Made by a program: the position numbers and the translations under genes. A stretch of DNA of 64,000 bases from Sulfitobacter sp. F26204 (lineage in GTDB: Bacteria > Pseudomonadota > Alphaproteobacteria > Rhodobacterales > Rhodobacteraceae). Positions 37,715 to 48,084 of the stretch are shown piece by piece. The stretch covers positions 434,001 to 498,000 of the forward strand of contig NZ_JAPMLQ010000003.1 of assembly GCF_026410305.1 (NCBI RefSeq), in the 5' to 3' direction. The notes beneath the pieces were generated by a model. It saw only the letters and a list, made by a program, of their open reading frames with translations. It ran no database searches and was not told the DNA's origin. Within the stretch, counting starts at the first letter, position 1, and every line of letters starts with the position of its first letter.

Positions 37715-38304
37715 TGGACACCCATCCAGAAAGCGCAAGCCAGACCGCAGGGCCATATGTACACATTGGGTGCACACCGAATTTCGCAGGTATCACAGGG
37801 GTTTATGACGTCGACCTGGGCGCGACGATGATCACCGGCGACGCCTCGGGCAAACGGATCACCCTGATCGGTCAAGTGTTTGACGGCACCGGTACGCCAC
37901 TACGCGATGCGATGGTTGAGGCATGGCAGGCCGATGCCAACGGACTCTATGCAGGTCAAGAAGGTGCCGATCCGCATTTCACCGGTTTTGGCCGCTGCCC
38001 CTGTGATGCAGAGGATGGGACCTTTCGGTTTGAAACCCTGCGTCCCGCTTCGGTGCCCTGGCCCTCGGGTGGCGTGCAGGCACCACATATTACCCTGTGG
38101 ATTGTGGCCCGCGGTATCAATATTGGGTTGCACACCCGCGCCTATTTCGCGGATGCACCGGAAAATGAAAGCGACCCGGTGTTGGGCCGGATCGAACATC
38201 GAAATCGTGTCGCCACCCTGTTGGCACACCCTGAAAGTGACGACATTTATCGATTCAATGTCACCCTGCAAGGGCCTGATGAAACGATTTTTTTTGACGT
38301 CTAA
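37714..38304 (+). CDS. pcaG: Protocatechuate 3,4-dioxygenase alpha subunit
   Basis: This 196-residue structural subunit pairs with PcaH. It shares the fold (GQVFDGTGTPLRDAMVEAWQADANGLY) but lacks the iron histidine pair, having APHITLWIVARG instead, as alpha subunits do. The ATG at 37714 has GGAGG 7 bases upstream; a GTG one codon earlier is also possible. The convergent kynU stop is only 2 bases beyond this stop, with no terminator space between. Confidence 0.94.
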   Translation: MDTHPESASQTAGPYVHIGCTPNFAGITGVYDVDLGATMITGDASGKRITLIGQVFDGTGTPLRDAMVEAWQADANGLYAGQEGADPHFTGFGRCPCDAEDGTFRFETLRPASVPWPSGGVQAPHITLWIVARGINIGLHTRAYFADAPENESDPVLGRIEHRNRVATLLAHPESDDIYRFNVTLQGPDETIFFDV

Positions 38305-38306
38305 GC

Positions 38307-39497
38307 CTAGGTTACGCGGCTGCGCACCTTGTATTTGTCTTCATCCCACAAAGCATTGGTCATGACGTCCTTGATCACGGCAACCGCTGCCGAAACATCA
38401 GCGGTGTCCAGATAAAGCGGTGTGAAACCAAAACGCATGATGTCAGGTGCGCGGAAATCACCAATCACTCCACGATCTATCAACGCCTGCATCGCTGCAT
38501 AACCATGCTCAAAGCGGAAGGACACCTGCGATCCGCGCATCTTCGCCTCACGCGGGCTGGCCAATGTCAGTTGTGGAACTGCATGCTCTATCTCAGCGAT
38601 GAACTGTTCCTGCAATTCAAGGGACGCGCTGCGCAACGCGCCCATATCAATGTCGTCCCAAACCTTCATCGCCTCTTCCAGCGCTGCCATCTGCAAGACC
38701 GGGGGGGTTCCGACACGCATGCGCTCGATACCCTTGCCCGGCAGGTAGTTCAGGGCAAAGTCAAACGGGCTGTCATGTCCCAACCAACCGCTAAGCGCAG
38801 GTTCAACATCATCAGCCAGATCGGGGCGTACATAGATGAATGCCGGCGCGCCGGGTCCACCGTTGAGGTATTTATATGTGCATCCTACCGCGAATTCACA
38901 GTTCGATGCGGCAAGGTCAACGGGGATTGCCCCTGCTGAATGCGCCAAATCCCAGACCATGACCGCCCCGGCACCATGGGCCAGCGCTGTCAGTTTTTTC
39001 ATATCGTGCAAGCGCCCGGTGCGGTAATCAACCTCGGTCAGCAGAACAACAGCCACATCGTCAGAAATGGCGGCGGCCACATCTTCGGGTGCCACAGTGC
39101 GCAATTCGTATCCCTGCCCCAACAGCCCGACCAAGCCTTCAGCCATATAAAGGTCACTGGGAAAATTACCCGTATCCGACAGGATCACGCGCCGGTCAGG
39201 ACGCATTTTCACCCCGGCAGCAAGTGCCTGATACACCTTCACCGACAGCGTGTCGCCCATCACCACCGACCCGGCGGCGGCACCGATCAGCCGTCCGACA
39301 GAGGTGCCTACTTCGGTCGGTTGCGCCATCCATCCGGCCTTGTTCCAGCCGCGGATCAACATTTCCGCCCATTCCTCGTTCATCACGCTGGCCAGCCGTG
39401 CAGGTACGGTTTTCGGCATCGGACCAAGAGAATTCCCGTCCAGATAAATCACTCCGTCGGGAAGTTTGAAACGATCCTTTTTCAATACGCTCGACAT
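38307..39497 (-). CDS. kynU: Kynureninase
   Basis: This 396-residue PLP enzyme cleaves kynurenine to anthranilate and alanine. Features are YLDGNSLGPMPK near the start, MVWDLAHSAGAIPVDL, and the PLP lysine in GCTYKYLNGGPGAPAF (about residue 215). It lies directly after kynA (the kynA stop ends at 39498, the next base being this ATG). It is the last gene of the tryptophan/anthranilate operon and delivers the substrate for the CoA ligase encoded upstream in the same transcript. Confidence 0.95.
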   Translation of the reverse strand: MSSVLKKDRFKLPDGVIYLDGNSLGPMPKTVPARLASVMNEEWAEMLIRGWNKAGWMAQPTEVGTSVGRLIGAAAGSVVMGDTLSVKVYQALAAGVKMRPDRRVILSDTGNFPSDLYMAEGLVGLLGQGYELRTVAPEDVAAAISDDVAVVLLTEVDYRTGRLHDMKKLTALAHGAGAVMVWDLAHSAGAIPVDLAASNCEFAVGCTYKYLNGGPGAPAFIYVRPDLADDVEPALSGWLGHDSPFDFALNYLPGKGIERMRVGTPPVLQMAALEEAMKVWDDIDMGALRSASLELQEQFIAEIEHAVPQLTLASPREAKMRGSQVSFRFEHGYAAMQALIDRGVIGDFRAPDIMRFGFTPLYLDTADVSAAVAVIKDVMTNALWDEDKYKVRSRVT

Positions 39498-40325
39498 TTA
39501 TAACGCTCCTCTGACATGCCACAATTCCGGGAACAGTTCGACTTCCAGCATGCGGCGCAAATAGGCGACGCCCGACGTGCCACCGGTGCCCCGCTTGAAA
39601 CCTATGATCCGTTCAACCGTGGTTACATGATTGAAACGCCAACGGCGAAAATAATCTTCAAGATCAACCAGCTTTTCCGCCAGTTCGTAAAGCTCCCAGT
39701 GTTCTTTGGGGTCTTCATACACCTTTTGCCACAGATCCTGCACCGCTTGAACCGCCTGCCAGTCCGTGTTGCTTGGAGTGCCCGCCAAAGGAGCGACCCC
39801 GACACGGGTGCAGACAAGGTCGATCGCCACCTGGTACAGGCTGGGTAGCGCCAGTTCTGCCGCCAACGCCTTGAATGATGCGGCCTTGTGCTTGTGGACA
39901 GTCAACAAAGCTTCGTTGCGATTGCCCAGCAGATATTCCACAAGCCGGTACTGGTGCGATTGAAAGCCAGAAGAATTGCCCAGTGACGGGCGGAACGCGG
40001 TGTATTCGCTTGGCGTCATTGTGCGCAATACGTCCCAGGCTGCGTTAAGTTGCTCGAATATCCGCGCCACTCGGGACAGCATCTTGAAGGCAGGTTGCAA
40101 ATCACCAAGCAGCATTACCCGTCGCGCCTCTTGCAACTCGTGAATAGCCAGACGCATCCATAATTCCGAGGTTTGATGCTGAACAATGAACAGCATCTCG
40201 TCATGCGCCTCCGACAAGGGCCTTTGCGCCGACAGGATCGCGTCAAGCCCAAGATAGTCACCATAGGACATATCGCTTGCGAAATCCATCTTGGCCCCTT
40301 TCGCGGCCTCGTCGAAACCCGTCAT
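39498..40325 (-). CDS. kynA: Tryptophan 2,3-dioxygenase
   Basis: The 275-residue heme enzyme opens tryptophan to N-formylkynurenine. Family features are [18 protein letters not shown] near residue 21, [17 protein letters not shown] near 43, [24 protein letters not shown] near 110, and the heme histidine region [26 protein letters not shown] near 235. Its ATG overlaps the stop of the ligase gene (ATGA). No kynurenine formamidase gene is present in the window, so kynB must be elsewhere or replaced. Confidence 0.95.
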   Translation of the reverse strand: MTGFDEAAKGAKMDFASDMSYGDYLGLDAILSAQRPLSEAHDEMLFIVQHQTSELWMRLAIHELQEARRVMLLGDLQPAFKMLSRVARIFEQLNAAWDVLRTMTPSEYTAFRPSLGNSSGFQSHQYRLVEYLLGNRNEALLTVHKHKAASFKALAAELALPSLYQVAIDLVCTRVGVAPLAGTPSNTDWQAVQAVQDLWQKVYEDPKEHWELYELAEKLVDLEDYFRRWRFNHVTTVERIIGFKRGTGGTSGVAYLRRMLEVELFPELWHVRGAL

Positions 40326-41941
40326 GTTTTTTCTCTGAGCGCAAAGCGCTGAATCTTGCCGGTCGAGGTTTTTGGCAAGACATCAATGAACCGGATGTCA
40401 CGAGGGTATTTAAAAGGCGCAATCGTGGCCTTCACGTGATCCTGCAGCACCTTTACCATCGCAGCATCGCCTGTGGTTCCGTCCACCAGAACAATATGGG
40501 CCTGCACAATGAATCCGCGTTTCTCATCCGGCTTTGCCACCACACCACATTCGCTCACTGCCGGGTGGCTCAACAGCGCGGCCTCCACCTCAGGTCCGGC
40601 AATGTTATAGCCCGCACTCACAATCATATCGTCGTTGCGGGCAGCGAAATGCAGATACCCGTCTTCGTCCATCGAGAAACTGTCACCGGTGATATTCCAG
40701 CCGTCCCTGACATATGTTGCCTGCCGCTCATCCGCCAGATAGCGGCAACCCGTCGGGCCGCGCACGGCGAGGCGTCCAACCTCGCCGCGCGGCGTCTCTG
40801 TACCGTCTTCTGCAATGACGCGCGCCTCATAACCGGTGACGGGTTTGCCGGTACAACCCGCCCGGTGATCATCAAACCGGTTGGAAATGAAGATATGCAA
40901 CATCTCGGTGGCACCGATCCCGTCCAGCATCGGCTTGCCAGTCTTTTCCTTCCAATCGTGATAGACAGGCGGCGGCAGGGTTTCCCCGGCGCTCACGGCC
41001 GCACGCAATGAACTCAGATCCGCGCCACCTTCCATCGCCTGTAACATCGCACGATAGGCCGTGGGCGCGGTGAAACAGACGGTTGCTTTGAATTTCTCGA
41101 TGATCTCGATCATGTTGGGCGGGCTTGCCGTCTCCAGCAATGTCGCAGCCGCACCAAAGCGCAACGGAAAAATCGCCAACCCACCAAGGCCAAAGGTAAA
41201 GGCCAAAGGCGGCGAGCCGACAAAGATATCTTCTGGTGTGACCTGTAGTATCTCGCGGGCATAGCCATCCGCGATGATCAAAAGATCCCGATGAAAATGC
41301 ATGGTCGCCTTGGGCTTGCCGGTGGTGCCCGATGTGAAACCCAAAAGCGCCACATCATCCTGCGCCGTATCCACCGCATCGAATTGCACCGGTTTTTCCA
41401 GAGCCAGCCGGTCAAGTTCCGCATCGTGATTGGAGGTGCCGTCAAATCCCACCACGGTCTTGAGAAACCGCGAGGTCTTGGCGCAAAGGGTCATCTCGTC
41501 CATCAGCCGCGTATCACAAAGCGCATGGCTGATCTCGGCCTTGTCGACAATCGCGCTCAACTCCCCCGCACGCAACATCGGCATGGTATTCACCACAACC
41601 GCCCCCGCCTTGGTTGCCGCCAGCCAGCAGGCCACCATCGCTGGGTTGTTCGCAGAACGGATCAGCACTCGGTTGCCCGGTTTCACCCCAAGGTTTTCAA
41701 CAAGTGCAGCAGCCAGCTTGTTGGTCCAGTCGGACAGTTCCTTATAGGTCCGGCGGCGTCCGTTACCGATCAGGGCGGTCCGGTCACCAAAGCCGTTTTC
41801 CACCATCCTGTCAGTCAGTTCCACACCAACATTCAACCGGTCGGCATAGTCGAAACCCTCCAGCAACAAGGCAGGCCAGGTCTCCTTGTCCGGCAGGTTG
41901 TCACGCGCATAGCTGTCTACATGTCCCGACGTTCGTAACAT
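40322..41941 (-). CDS. Probable 2-aminobenzoate-CoA ligase
   Basis: The 539-residue AMP-forming ligase is of the benzoate-CoA ligase type. Motif A3 is [21 protein letters not shown]5 is [12 protein letters not shown]8 has [21 protein letters not shown], and the catalytic lysine is in [11 protein letters not shown]. The [11 protein letters not shown] segment is shared with benzoate and anthranilate ligases. The operon context (kynAU below, 2-aminobenzoyl-CoA monooxygenase above) makes anthranilate the likely substrate. It starts one base after the dehydrogenase stop. Confidence 0.9.
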   Translation of the reverse strand: MLRTSGHVDSYARDNLPDKETWPALLLEGFDYADRLNVGVELTDRMVENGFGDRTALIGNGRRRTYKELSDWTNKLAAALVENLGVKPGNRVLIRSANNPAMVACWLAATKAGAVVVNTMPMLRAGELSAIVDKAEISHALCDTRLMDEMTLCAKTSRFLKTVVGFDGTSNHDAELDRLALEKPVQFDAVDTAQDDVALLGFTSGTTGKPKATMHFHRDLLIIADGYAREILQVTPEDIFVGSPPLAFTFGLGGLAIFPLRFGAAATLLETASPPNMIEIIEKFKATVCFTAPTAYRAMLQAMEGGADLSSLRAAVSAGETLPPPVYHDWKEKTGKPMLDGIGATEMLHIFISNRFDDHRAGCTGKPVTGYEARVIAEDGTETPRGEVGRLAVRGPTGCRYLADERQATYVRDGWNITGDSFSMDEDGYLHFAARNDDMIVSAGYNIAGPEVEAALLSHPAVSECGVVAKPDEKRGFIVQAHIVLVDGTTGDAAMVKVLQDHVKATIAPFKYPRDIRFIDVLPKTSTGKIQRFALREKT

Positions 41942-41942
41942 C

Positions 41943-43091
41943 TCATTTCCCCCCCAAGGTTTGCCGCGCTATCACCACGCGCTGCACGTCAGAAGCCCCT
42001 TCATAAATGCGCAGGGCGCGGATTTCGCGGTAAAGGCTTTCAACAATCCGGCCCTGTTGCACGCCATCCCCGCCATGCAACTGGACGGCCTTGTCAATAA
42101 CCTTCTGCGCCTGATCCGTGGCAAACAATTTCGCCATCGCGGCCTCGCGGGTGACCCGTGGAGCCCCTGAATCCTTGGCCCAGGCAGCCCGATACACCAA
42201 CAAGGCAGAGGCATCCACATCCACCGCCATATCGGCGATATGCCCCTGCACCATCTGCAAATCTGACAAAGGTGCGCCCTGCACATGACGGGTTGTCACA
42301 CGCTCAATCGCTTCATCCAGCGCTCGGCGGGCAAAGCCCAGGGCCGCCGCAGCCACCGTCGAACGAAACACATCCAACACCGACATCGCAATCCCAAAAC
42401 CTTTGCCAGCCTCGCCGATCAATGCCGATCCTGGCAATTTCACCCCGTCAAAATGCAAGGTAGCAAGTGGATGCGGAGCAATCACCTCAAGACGCTCTTC
42501 GACCTTCAGTCCGGGCGTATTCGCAGGCACCACAAAGGCCGACAATCCCTTGGCACCCGGCCCCTCGCCGGTGCGCGCGAAAACAGTATAGACATCCGCA
42601 ATCCCGCCATTTGAAATCCACGTTTTACGGCCATCCAGGACAAAACCATTGCCCTCTGCCCGCGCGGTCATGGTCGAACTGGCCACATCCGATCCCGATT
42701 GCGGTTCGGTCAGGGCAAAGGCTGAAATCGCGCTGCCTCCACGCGTCTTTGGCAACCACTCCCGCTGTTGTCCCGGCGTCCCGAACAGGGAGATCGCACC
42801 GGTTCCCAGCCCCTGCATGGCAAAGGCAAAATCGGCCAGACCGTCATGGCGCGCCAAGGTTTCGCGGATCAGACAGAGCGAACGCACATCAAGCCGCTCC
42901 TCCGCCAAGGCGCCGCTATACTGCAGCCACCCCCCCTTGCCCAGCATCTGCACAAGCATGCGACAGGCCTCATCAGTATCCCCATGATCCACCGATGACA
43001 GGTTCTCTTCGGCCCAGACATCCAGGGCATCCGCCAGCTCCCGATGCCGTTCCTCAAAAAACGGCCAGGTCAGAAAACTCCGGTCAGACAT
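41943..43091 (-). CDS. Acyl-CoA dehydrogenase of the anthranilate operon
   Basis: This 382-residue flavoprotein has the acyl-CoA dehydrogenase signatures [16 protein letters not shown] and [13 protein letters not shown] (middle domain), [22 protein letters not shown], and the C-terminal [35 protein letters not shown]. The catalytic glutamate may be that of YEGASD (as in medium-chain enzymes). It probably oxidises a cyclic or ring-opened CoA ester after the 2-aminobenzoyl-CoA reductase step. The ATG lies 57 bases after the hydratase stop, the largest gap inside the operon. Confidence 0.88.
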   Translation of the reverse strand: MSDRSFLTWPFFEERHRELADALDVWAEENLSSVDHGDTDEACRMLVQMLGKGGWLQYSGALAEERLDVRSLCLIRETLARHDGLADFAFAMQGLGTGAISLFGTPGQQREWLPKTRGGSAISAFALTEPQSGSDVASSTMTARAEGNGFVLDGRKTWISNGGIADVYTVFARTGEGPGAKGLSAFVVPANTPGLKVEERLEVIAPHPLATLHFDGVKLPGSALIGEAGKGFGIAMSVLDVFRSTVAAAALGFARRALDEAIERVTTRHVQGAPLSDLQMVQGHIADMAVDVDASALLVYRAAWAKDSGAPRVTREAAMAKLFATDQAQKVIDKAVQLHGGDGVQQGRIVESLYREIRALRIYEGASDVQRVVIARQTLGGK

Positions 43092-43148
43092 CTATCGACC
43101 GCCCGGACTTCATCTTGCCCTTAAACTCAATCCCGCAATCCGCCATAT

Positions 43149-43949
43149 TCAATCACCCTCGAAAACCGGGCGCTCTTTCGCTACAAAGGCTTTGTAGGCC
43201 CGCTCGAAATCACCGGTCTGCATACAGATCGCCTGCGCCTGGGCCTCTGCCTCGATCGCTTGCTCTATCGACATGGACCATTCCTGCGCCAGCATTGTCT
43301 TGGTCATCATATGGGCAAAATTCGGACCCGCCTGAATTTGCCTTGCCAGCGCAGTCGCTTCTGTCTCCAGATCTTCGGCTGTGACCAGACGGTTGAAAAA
43401 ACCCCAGCGTTCGCCTTCTTCCGCAGTCATCGACCGCCCGGTATAAAGCAATTCTGCCGCACGGGTCTGCCCGATGATGCGTGGCAGGATGGCACAGGCC
43501 CCCATATCACAACCAGCCAGTCCGACACGGGTGAACAGAAAGGCAGTTTTTGCCTCGGCCGTGGCAATCCGCAGATCCGATGCCATGGCGATGATCGCGC
43601 CCGCCCCGACGCAAATGCCGTCAACAGCAGCAATCACCGGCTTTCCGCAATTTACAATTGCCTTGACCAGATCACCCGTCATACGGGTAAAACGCAGCAA
43701 TTCCTTCATGTTCATTCGTGTCAAAGGGCCAATGATATCATGGACATCTCCCCCGGAGCTAAAGTTGCCCCCATTGGATCCAAACACCACCACATCAACA
43801 TCGTCGGCATAGACCAGATCGCGAAACCAGTCGCGCAATTCCGCGTAACTGTCAAAGGTCAGCGGGTTCTTGCGGTCAGGCCGGTCCAGACGCACATGGG
43901 CAATACCGTCTTCGATCTCACATAAAAAGTGTTTGACATCAGTTCGCAT
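43149..43949 (-). CDS. Enoyl-CoA hydratase/isomerase family protein
   Basis: About 266 residues of the crotonase fold. The oxyanion-hole segments are [15 protein letters not shown] (near residue 60) and [22 protein letters not shown] (near 110). The residue equivalent to the first catalytic glutamate lies in [20 protein letters not shown]. The CDMGAC sequence is typical of the hydratase seen in 2-aminobenzoyl-CoA clusters. An ATG two codons earlier exists, but AAAGGAG has proper spacing only to the ATG at 43949. The start overlaps the marR end by 11 bases. Confidence 0.87.
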   Translation of the reverse strand: MRTDVKHFLCEIEDGIAHVRLDRPDRKNPLTFDSYAELRDWFRDLVYADDVDVVVFGSNGGNFSSGGDVHDIIGPLTRMNMKELLRFTRMTGDLVKAIVNCGKPVIAAVDGICVGAGAIIAMASDLRIATAEAKTAFLFTRVGLAGCDMGACAILPRIIGQTRAAELLYTGRSMTAEEGERWGFFNRLVTAEDLETEATALARQIQAGPNFAHMMTKTMLAQEWSMSIEQAIEAEAQAQAICMQTGDFERAYKAFVAKERPVFEGD

Positions 43950-44403
43950 TTTCATGCTCCTTTGTGGTGGCCTCGGTGGCAGCGGCGAAGGCTTTCAAAC
44001 GCTCGGCCATCGAACGCGCCTCTTCCGGGCTTACACCGCTTAACAATTCGTCGATCCAGCTTTCATGAGCCTGCGCCTGTCCTTCGAAAACGGCCAGCCC
44101 CTCGGGCGTCAGCCGCAGAACGATAGCCCGGCGATCCCCGGGCACGGCAACGCGTTCCACCAGACCTTCGTCGCTCAACCGGTCCGCAATGCCGGTCACA
44201 TTGCCGTTGGACACTCGCAAGACGCCGCTGAGCTGGCTCATCTTCAGCCCTTCAGGATGGCGCGACAAGGCGGCCATCACATCAAAACGTGGCAAGGTGG
44301 TATTATGTTCACGGCGCAGTTTTTCCCGCAGGTCGGTTTCGATCCCGCGCACAACCTTGAGCAGCCGCAGCCACAATCTCACGCGATCTTTGGCAGATGT
44401 CAT
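43939..44403 (-). CDS. MarR family regulator inside the anthranilate operon
   Basis: The 154-residue winged-helix regulator has [65 protein letters not shown], spread over residues 38-105. The DRR wing is classic MarR. It overlaps the SDR stop as ATGA, so it is part of the operon, and probably senses an aryl-CoA ester, as BadR, HcaR or CouR relatives do. A possible operator lies upstream of the operon at 47467-47496. Confidence 0.9.
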   Translation of the reverse strand: MTSAKDRVRLWLRLLKVVRGIETDLREKLRREHNTTLPRFDVMAALSRHPEGLKMSQLSGVLRVSNGNVTGIADRLSDEGLVERVAVPGDRRAIVLRLTPEGLAVFEGQAQAHESWIDELLSGVSPEEARSMAERLKAFAAATEATTKEHENAN

Positions 44404-45119
44404 ATCTCGCCACCCGACACGACCAGATCATGCCCATTGATCATCGAAGCCTCTTTCGAGGCAAGGAACCGCACTGCGGCGACCACTTCATCGCAGGTGA
44501 TCATCCGGCGCATCGGATTGCCTGCGACGACCCTCTTTTCCGCCTCCTCGCGGTCGATCTCAAGGCGTTTCATCACATTGCGCACCGCACCCTCCGCCAA
44601 TGGCGTATCGACAAAACCGGGGCAGACAGCGTTGCAGGTGATTGAGGACTTTGCCACTTCAAGAGCAAGAGACCGCACCAGCCCCAGGACGCCGTGTTTG
44701 GCCGCCGTATAGGCGGCAAGGTTCGCCCCCCCTTTCAGGCTGGCGATGGAGGCCATCGCAATCAGCCGCCCCCCAGCGGGCATTTCCGCCAGTGCGGCGC
44801 GAAAGGTCAGAAAAACACCCGTCAGATTGACCGACAATGTGTCGTTCCACATATCAAGAGGCATTTGTGCCAGCGGCATGGCATGACCTGTACCGGCATT
44901 TGCAACAACCACGTCATAGGGGCGGTCGAACAATGTCTTGACCGATCCCTCGTCTGTGACATCGACAGTCAAACAGCGCATCTTGCCGCCTGCGTTGGTT
45001 TCCTCAAGCGCCTGCATGCGGCGTCCCGCAATGGTCACCGTGTCACCCTTCGCTGCGAAATCCTGTGCCACGGCGCGCCCGATTCCTGACCCGCCGCCGG
45101 TTACCAAAATCTGTCTCAC
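44400..45119 (-). CDS. Short-chain dehydrogenase/reductase
   Basis: This 239-residue NAD(P)-dependent SDR has cofactor motif TGGGSGIG (residues 7-14), NAG in [11 protein letters not shown], and catalytic serine in [10 protein letters not shown] followed by YTAAKHG (Tyr-x-x-x-Lys), then [13 protein letters not shown]. The GTG at 45119 is used: it overlaps the monooxygenase TGA as GTGA, has GGAG 6 bases before it, and starts the Rossmann fold directly. A longer frame adds 25 residues antisense-like to the fold. It probably reduces or oxidises an alicyclic CoA intermediate. Confidence 0.88.
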   Translation of the reverse strand: MRQILVTGGGSGIGRAVAQDFAAKGDTVTIAGRRMQALEETNAGGKMRCLTVDVTDEGSVKTLFDRPYDVVVANAGTGHAMPLAQMPLDMWNDTLSVNLTGVFLTFRAALAEMPAGGRLIAMASIASLKGGANLAAYTAAKHGVLGLVRSLALEVAKSSITCNAVCPGFVDTPLAEGAVRNVMKRLEIDREEAEKRVVAGNPMRRMITCDEVVAAVRFLASKEASMINGHDLVVSGGEI

Positions 45120-47407
45120 ACAATCTCCATTTCTGCTTGCCTGTCTGCCAGTCGCCACATCTGATCGCGCCCCGGCCCATAGGGCAAGGGCCATGTGCAG
45201 TTGCGGTCTCCGATGGCAGCGCCCTCGCGTAGGGTCCAGTAGGGATCAGCCAGATGCGGCCGTCCGATGCAGACCAGATCGGCCCGTCCCGCCATCAGGA
45301 TCGAATTGACATGGTCCGCCTCGTAAATATTGCCGACTGCCATCGTCTTGATGCCGCCCTCGTTGCGGATACGATCGGAAAACGGCGTCTGGAACATCCT
45401 CCCGTAGACCGGTTTGCCTTGGGTCGAGGTTTGCCCGGCCGATACGTCGATAATATCAGCACCCTCCGCTTCGAACATCTGCGCGATCAACACCGCTTCC
45501 TGCGGTGTAACACCGTCGTCGCCCGCCCAATCGTTGGCCGAAATACGCACAGACATCGGCTTGTCTTCTGGCCAGGCCGCACGCATGGCGGCAAAGACCT
45601 CCAGCGGATACCGCATCCGGTTTTCCAGCGTCCCGCCGTATTCGTCACTGCGCATGTTCGACAAGGGAGAAATGAAGGACGAGATGAAATAACCATGGGC
45701 TGCATGGAATTCGATCATGTCAAAACCCGCGCGCGCTGCCATTTGCACGGCCAAGACAAAATCATCGCGGATGCGGTCCATGTCGGCGCGACTTGCTTCG
45801 ATAGGCGTTGCATTGCCATCGGACCAGGGAAGGGCCGAGGCAGAATAAATCGGCCAGTTTCCTTCGCTCAATGGCGCATCCATGCCGGCCCAGCCAACAT
45901 TGGTGGAGCCTTTGCGCCCCGCATGACCGATTTGGCAGCAGATCTTGGCCTCTGTTTCGTTGTGCACAAAATCGGTCAGCCGCTTCCACCCTATTTCGTG
46001 TTCCGGTGCATACAGGCCGGGGCAACCGGGCGTAATGCGCCCATCAGCGGAGACACATGTCATTTCGGTATAAACCAGCCCCGCGCCCCCCTTGGCCCTT
46101 TCGCCATAATGGATCAGGTGCCAGTCCGTGGGCGCACCATCAACGGCCTTGTATTGCGCCATGGGTGACACCACGATGCGGTTTGCCAGAGACATCTCGC
46201 GCAGCTTGAAAGGTGCGAACATCGGTGCCCGTGCAGGACCGTTGAAGTCCGCGCCGGCCTGTTCCATGAACCATTTTTCTGCCCCGCCAAGCCATTCTGG
46301 ATCACGGGTGCGCAGATTTTCGTGACTGATACGTTGTGAGCGTGTCAACATAGAGTAATTGAGTTGCACCGGATCAAGATCTAGATAGCGCTCTACATCC
46401 TCGAACCATTCCAAAGAGTTACGCGCCGCCGACTGCAGGCGAAGCACCTCAAGGCGTCGTGCGGCTTCGTATTTTTCGAAGGCCTGTGCAATATCTCGTT
46501 CTGCATGCAGGTGATCCGCCAAAGAGATCGCGGATTCCATCGCCAGTTTCGATCCCGACCCGATTGAGAAATGTGCAGTTGCCGCTGCATCCCCCAAAAG
46601 CACGACATTCTCGTGATGCCATTTTTCACAGAGCACGCGGGGGAACTGAATCCAGGCGGAACCGCGAATATGGTTTGCATTGGTCATCAATGCATGCCCG
46701 TCGAGATGATCCTTGAAAACCTCCTGGCAAATCGCGATGGTTTCCTGCTGGGTCAGGTCGCCGAAACCGTAATTGTCAAAGGTTTGCTGACTGCATTCCA
46801 CGATGAAGGTCGCGGTATTTTCGTCAAATTGATAGGCATGCACCCAGAGCCAACCCTTGTCGGTTTCTTCAAAGATGAAAGTGAAGGCATCATCGAATTT
46901 CTGATGTGTACCGAGCCAGATGAACTGGCATTTGCGTACATCCACATCAGGCTGGAACGTCGTTTCAAATTCCTTTCGGGTTTTTGAATTCAACCCATCG
47001 CAGGCGACCACCAGATCATAATCGGCCATATATTCCGACGCGGCCTGCACTTCGGTTTCGAATTGCAACACAACGCCCAATTCCTTGGCACGTGCCTGCA
47101 ATATATTCAGCAGCCGCATCCGGCCGATACCACAGAACCCGTGGCCGGAACTGACGGTCTTTTCCCCCTTGTAGATCAGCGCCATGTCATCCCAATAGGC
47201 GAAGTTTTCGCGGATGGTGGCCGCTGATACAGGATCGTTTTCTTCAAGGTTATCAAGCGTTTCATCTGACAAGACCACACCCCAGCCAAAGGTGTCATCG
47301 GGCTTGTTGCGTTCCAGCACAGTCACCTCTGCCTGCGGATTGCGCAGCTTGAGAGAGATGCCAAAATAGAGGCCCGCAGGCCCGCCGCCCAAACAGATTG
47401 CACGCAT
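45116..47407 (-). CDS. 2-aminobenzoyl-CoA monooxygenase/reductase
   Basis: This 763-residue two-domain flavoprotein is the key enzyme of aerobic CoA-dependent anthranilate breakdown (ACMR type, as in Azoarcus). Residues 1 to about 390 form an FAD monooxygenase ([10 protein letters not shown] near 7, then [22 protein letters not shown]). About 390-763 form an old-yellow-enzyme-like reductase ([50 protein letters not shown]). Together they hydroxylate and then reduce the ring. The start MRAICLGG at 47407 fits the domain, and GGGGGCG lies upstream. It heads the downstream operon ending in kynU. Confidence 0.92.
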   Translation of the reverse strand: MRAICLGGGPAGLYFGISLKLRNPQAEVTVLERNKPDDTFGWGVVLSDETLDNLEENDPVSAATIRENFAYWDDMALIYKGEKTVSSGHGFCGIGRMRLLNILQARAKELGVVLQFETEVQAASEYMADYDLVVACDGLNSKTRKEFETTFQPDVDVRKCQFIWLGTHQKFDDAFTFIFEETDKGWLWVHAYQFDENTATFIVECSQQTFDNYGFGDLTQQETIAICQEVFKDHLDGHALMTNANHIRGSAWIQFPRVLCEKWHHENVVLLGDAAATAHFSIGSGSKLAMESAISLADHLHAERDIAQAFEKYEAARRLEVLRLQSAARNSLEWFEDVERYLDLDPVQLNYSMLTRSQRISHENLRTRDPEWLGGAEKWFMEQAGADFNGPARAPMFAPFKLREMSLANRIVVSPMAQYKAVDGAPTDWHLIHYGERAKGGAGLVYTEMTCVSADGRITPGCPGLYAPEHEIGWKRLTDFVHNETEAKICCQIGHAGRKGSTNVGWAGMDAPLSEGNWPIYSASALPWSDGNATPIEASRADMDRIRDDFVLAVQMAARAGFDMIEFHAAHGYFISSFISPLSNMRSDEYGGTLENRMRYPLEVFAAMRAAWPEDKPMSVRISANDWAGDDGVTPQEAVLIAQMFEAEGADIIDVSAGQTSTQGKPVYGRMFQTPFSDRIRNEGGIKTMAVGNIYEADHVNSILMAGRADLVCIGRPHLADPYWTLREGAAIGDRNCTWPLPYGPGRDQMWRLADRQAEMEIV

Positions 47408-47466
47408 AAAGTCGCCCCCCAATACAGATGTGTCTGAAAATGCTAAGCGCAACGCCGCTTTATTTC

Positions 47467-47496
47467 AAGTAAAAACATTTCATATCTAAAGTAAAT
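47467..47496. promoter_or_regulatory. AT-rich repeats upstream of the anthranilate operon
   Basis: AAGTAAA occurs at 47467-47473 and at 47489-47495, 22 bases apart (two helical turns). ATTTCATATC-TAAAGTAAAT (47477-47496) is an imperfect palindrome. The site lies 60-90 bases before the monooxygenase ATG, where the operon's MarR could bind. No known consensus was matched. Confidence 0.35.
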
Positions 47497-47500
47497 CCGC

Positions 47501-47836
47501 TCACCACAGATGTTCTCCGTGGAATGAATAGCCCAGCATAACATGTGCCGCCCAAACTGTCGCCCTGACGCCACCCAGGGCCAAAGCCGATGCCCCGAAA
47601 ACAAAGGCAACTGCGTTGATGTCATTACATGCTGTCCCCAGTGGCAAACGGTCGATCATGAGAGCGCGAACAGCGATTTCGTCCTTCCGCCTTGATGTGG
47701 TGGCCGCCGCGTCTATCATGAACTCCAGTGAAACCGCTGCCCCCTGTGGATCTTTGCGGACAAGACTTGCAGAGTAGGGCATAGCCAGTTGCAAGGGTGC
47801 CTTGAGCGGGATCTTCGCGTCCTTGTTGCGGGTCAT
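47501..47836 (-). CDS. Hypothetical protein upstream of the anthranilate operon
   Basis: About 111 residues, unrecognised. The sequence has a charged start (MTRNKDAKIPLKAP), a middle segment SLEFMIDAAATTSRRKDEIAVRALMIDRLPLG, and a hydrophobic end with two short segments (VAFVFGASALALGG, ATVWAAHVMLGYSF). The ATG at 47836 has AGGG 7 bases upstream. It lies 93 bases ahead of the monooxygenase on the same strand and 53 bases from a divergent ORF. Codon use looks like its neighbours. It could be a remnant. Confidence 0.4.
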   Translation of the reverse strand: MTRNKDAKIPLKAPLQLAMPYSASLVRKDPQGAAVSLEFMIDAAATTSRRKDEIAVRALMIDRLPLGTACNDINAVAFVFGASALALGGVRATVWAAHVMLGYSFHGEHLW

Positions 47837-47889
47837 CGTGAAACCCTGTTGGTGGAAAGACAAATGTTCACATTGAGGAATTTCAGGTG

Positions 47890-48084
47890 ATGGATCAAAC
47901 AGAAACGCTTCGCCCATCCAAAAGCGACCCCGCTTTCATCAGTGGCGGCCTATCAGGCCTTGACGTCACGCGCGGTTTTGAAATGCGGCAAGCACAGATT
48001 GCAGGCGTCAAGGTCTCAAAAGCCCGCAGACCCAAGTCCGACCGACACCAGTTCAGCGATAGAGATGTGGTGGTTTCAGGATGA
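47890..48084 (+). CDS. Small ORF coupled to dgoK, unknown
   Basis: 64 residues, rich in Arg, Ser and Asp, not recognised. GAGG lies about 11 bases before the ATG at 47890. Its stop overlaps the dgoK ATG as ATGA, which suggests it is translated. It may be a short leader ORF or the stump of a larger gene deleted upstream of dgoK. Confidence 0.35.
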   Translation: MDQTETLRPSKSDPAFISGGLSGLDVTRGFEMRQAQIAGVKVSKARRPKSDRHQFSDRDVVVSG

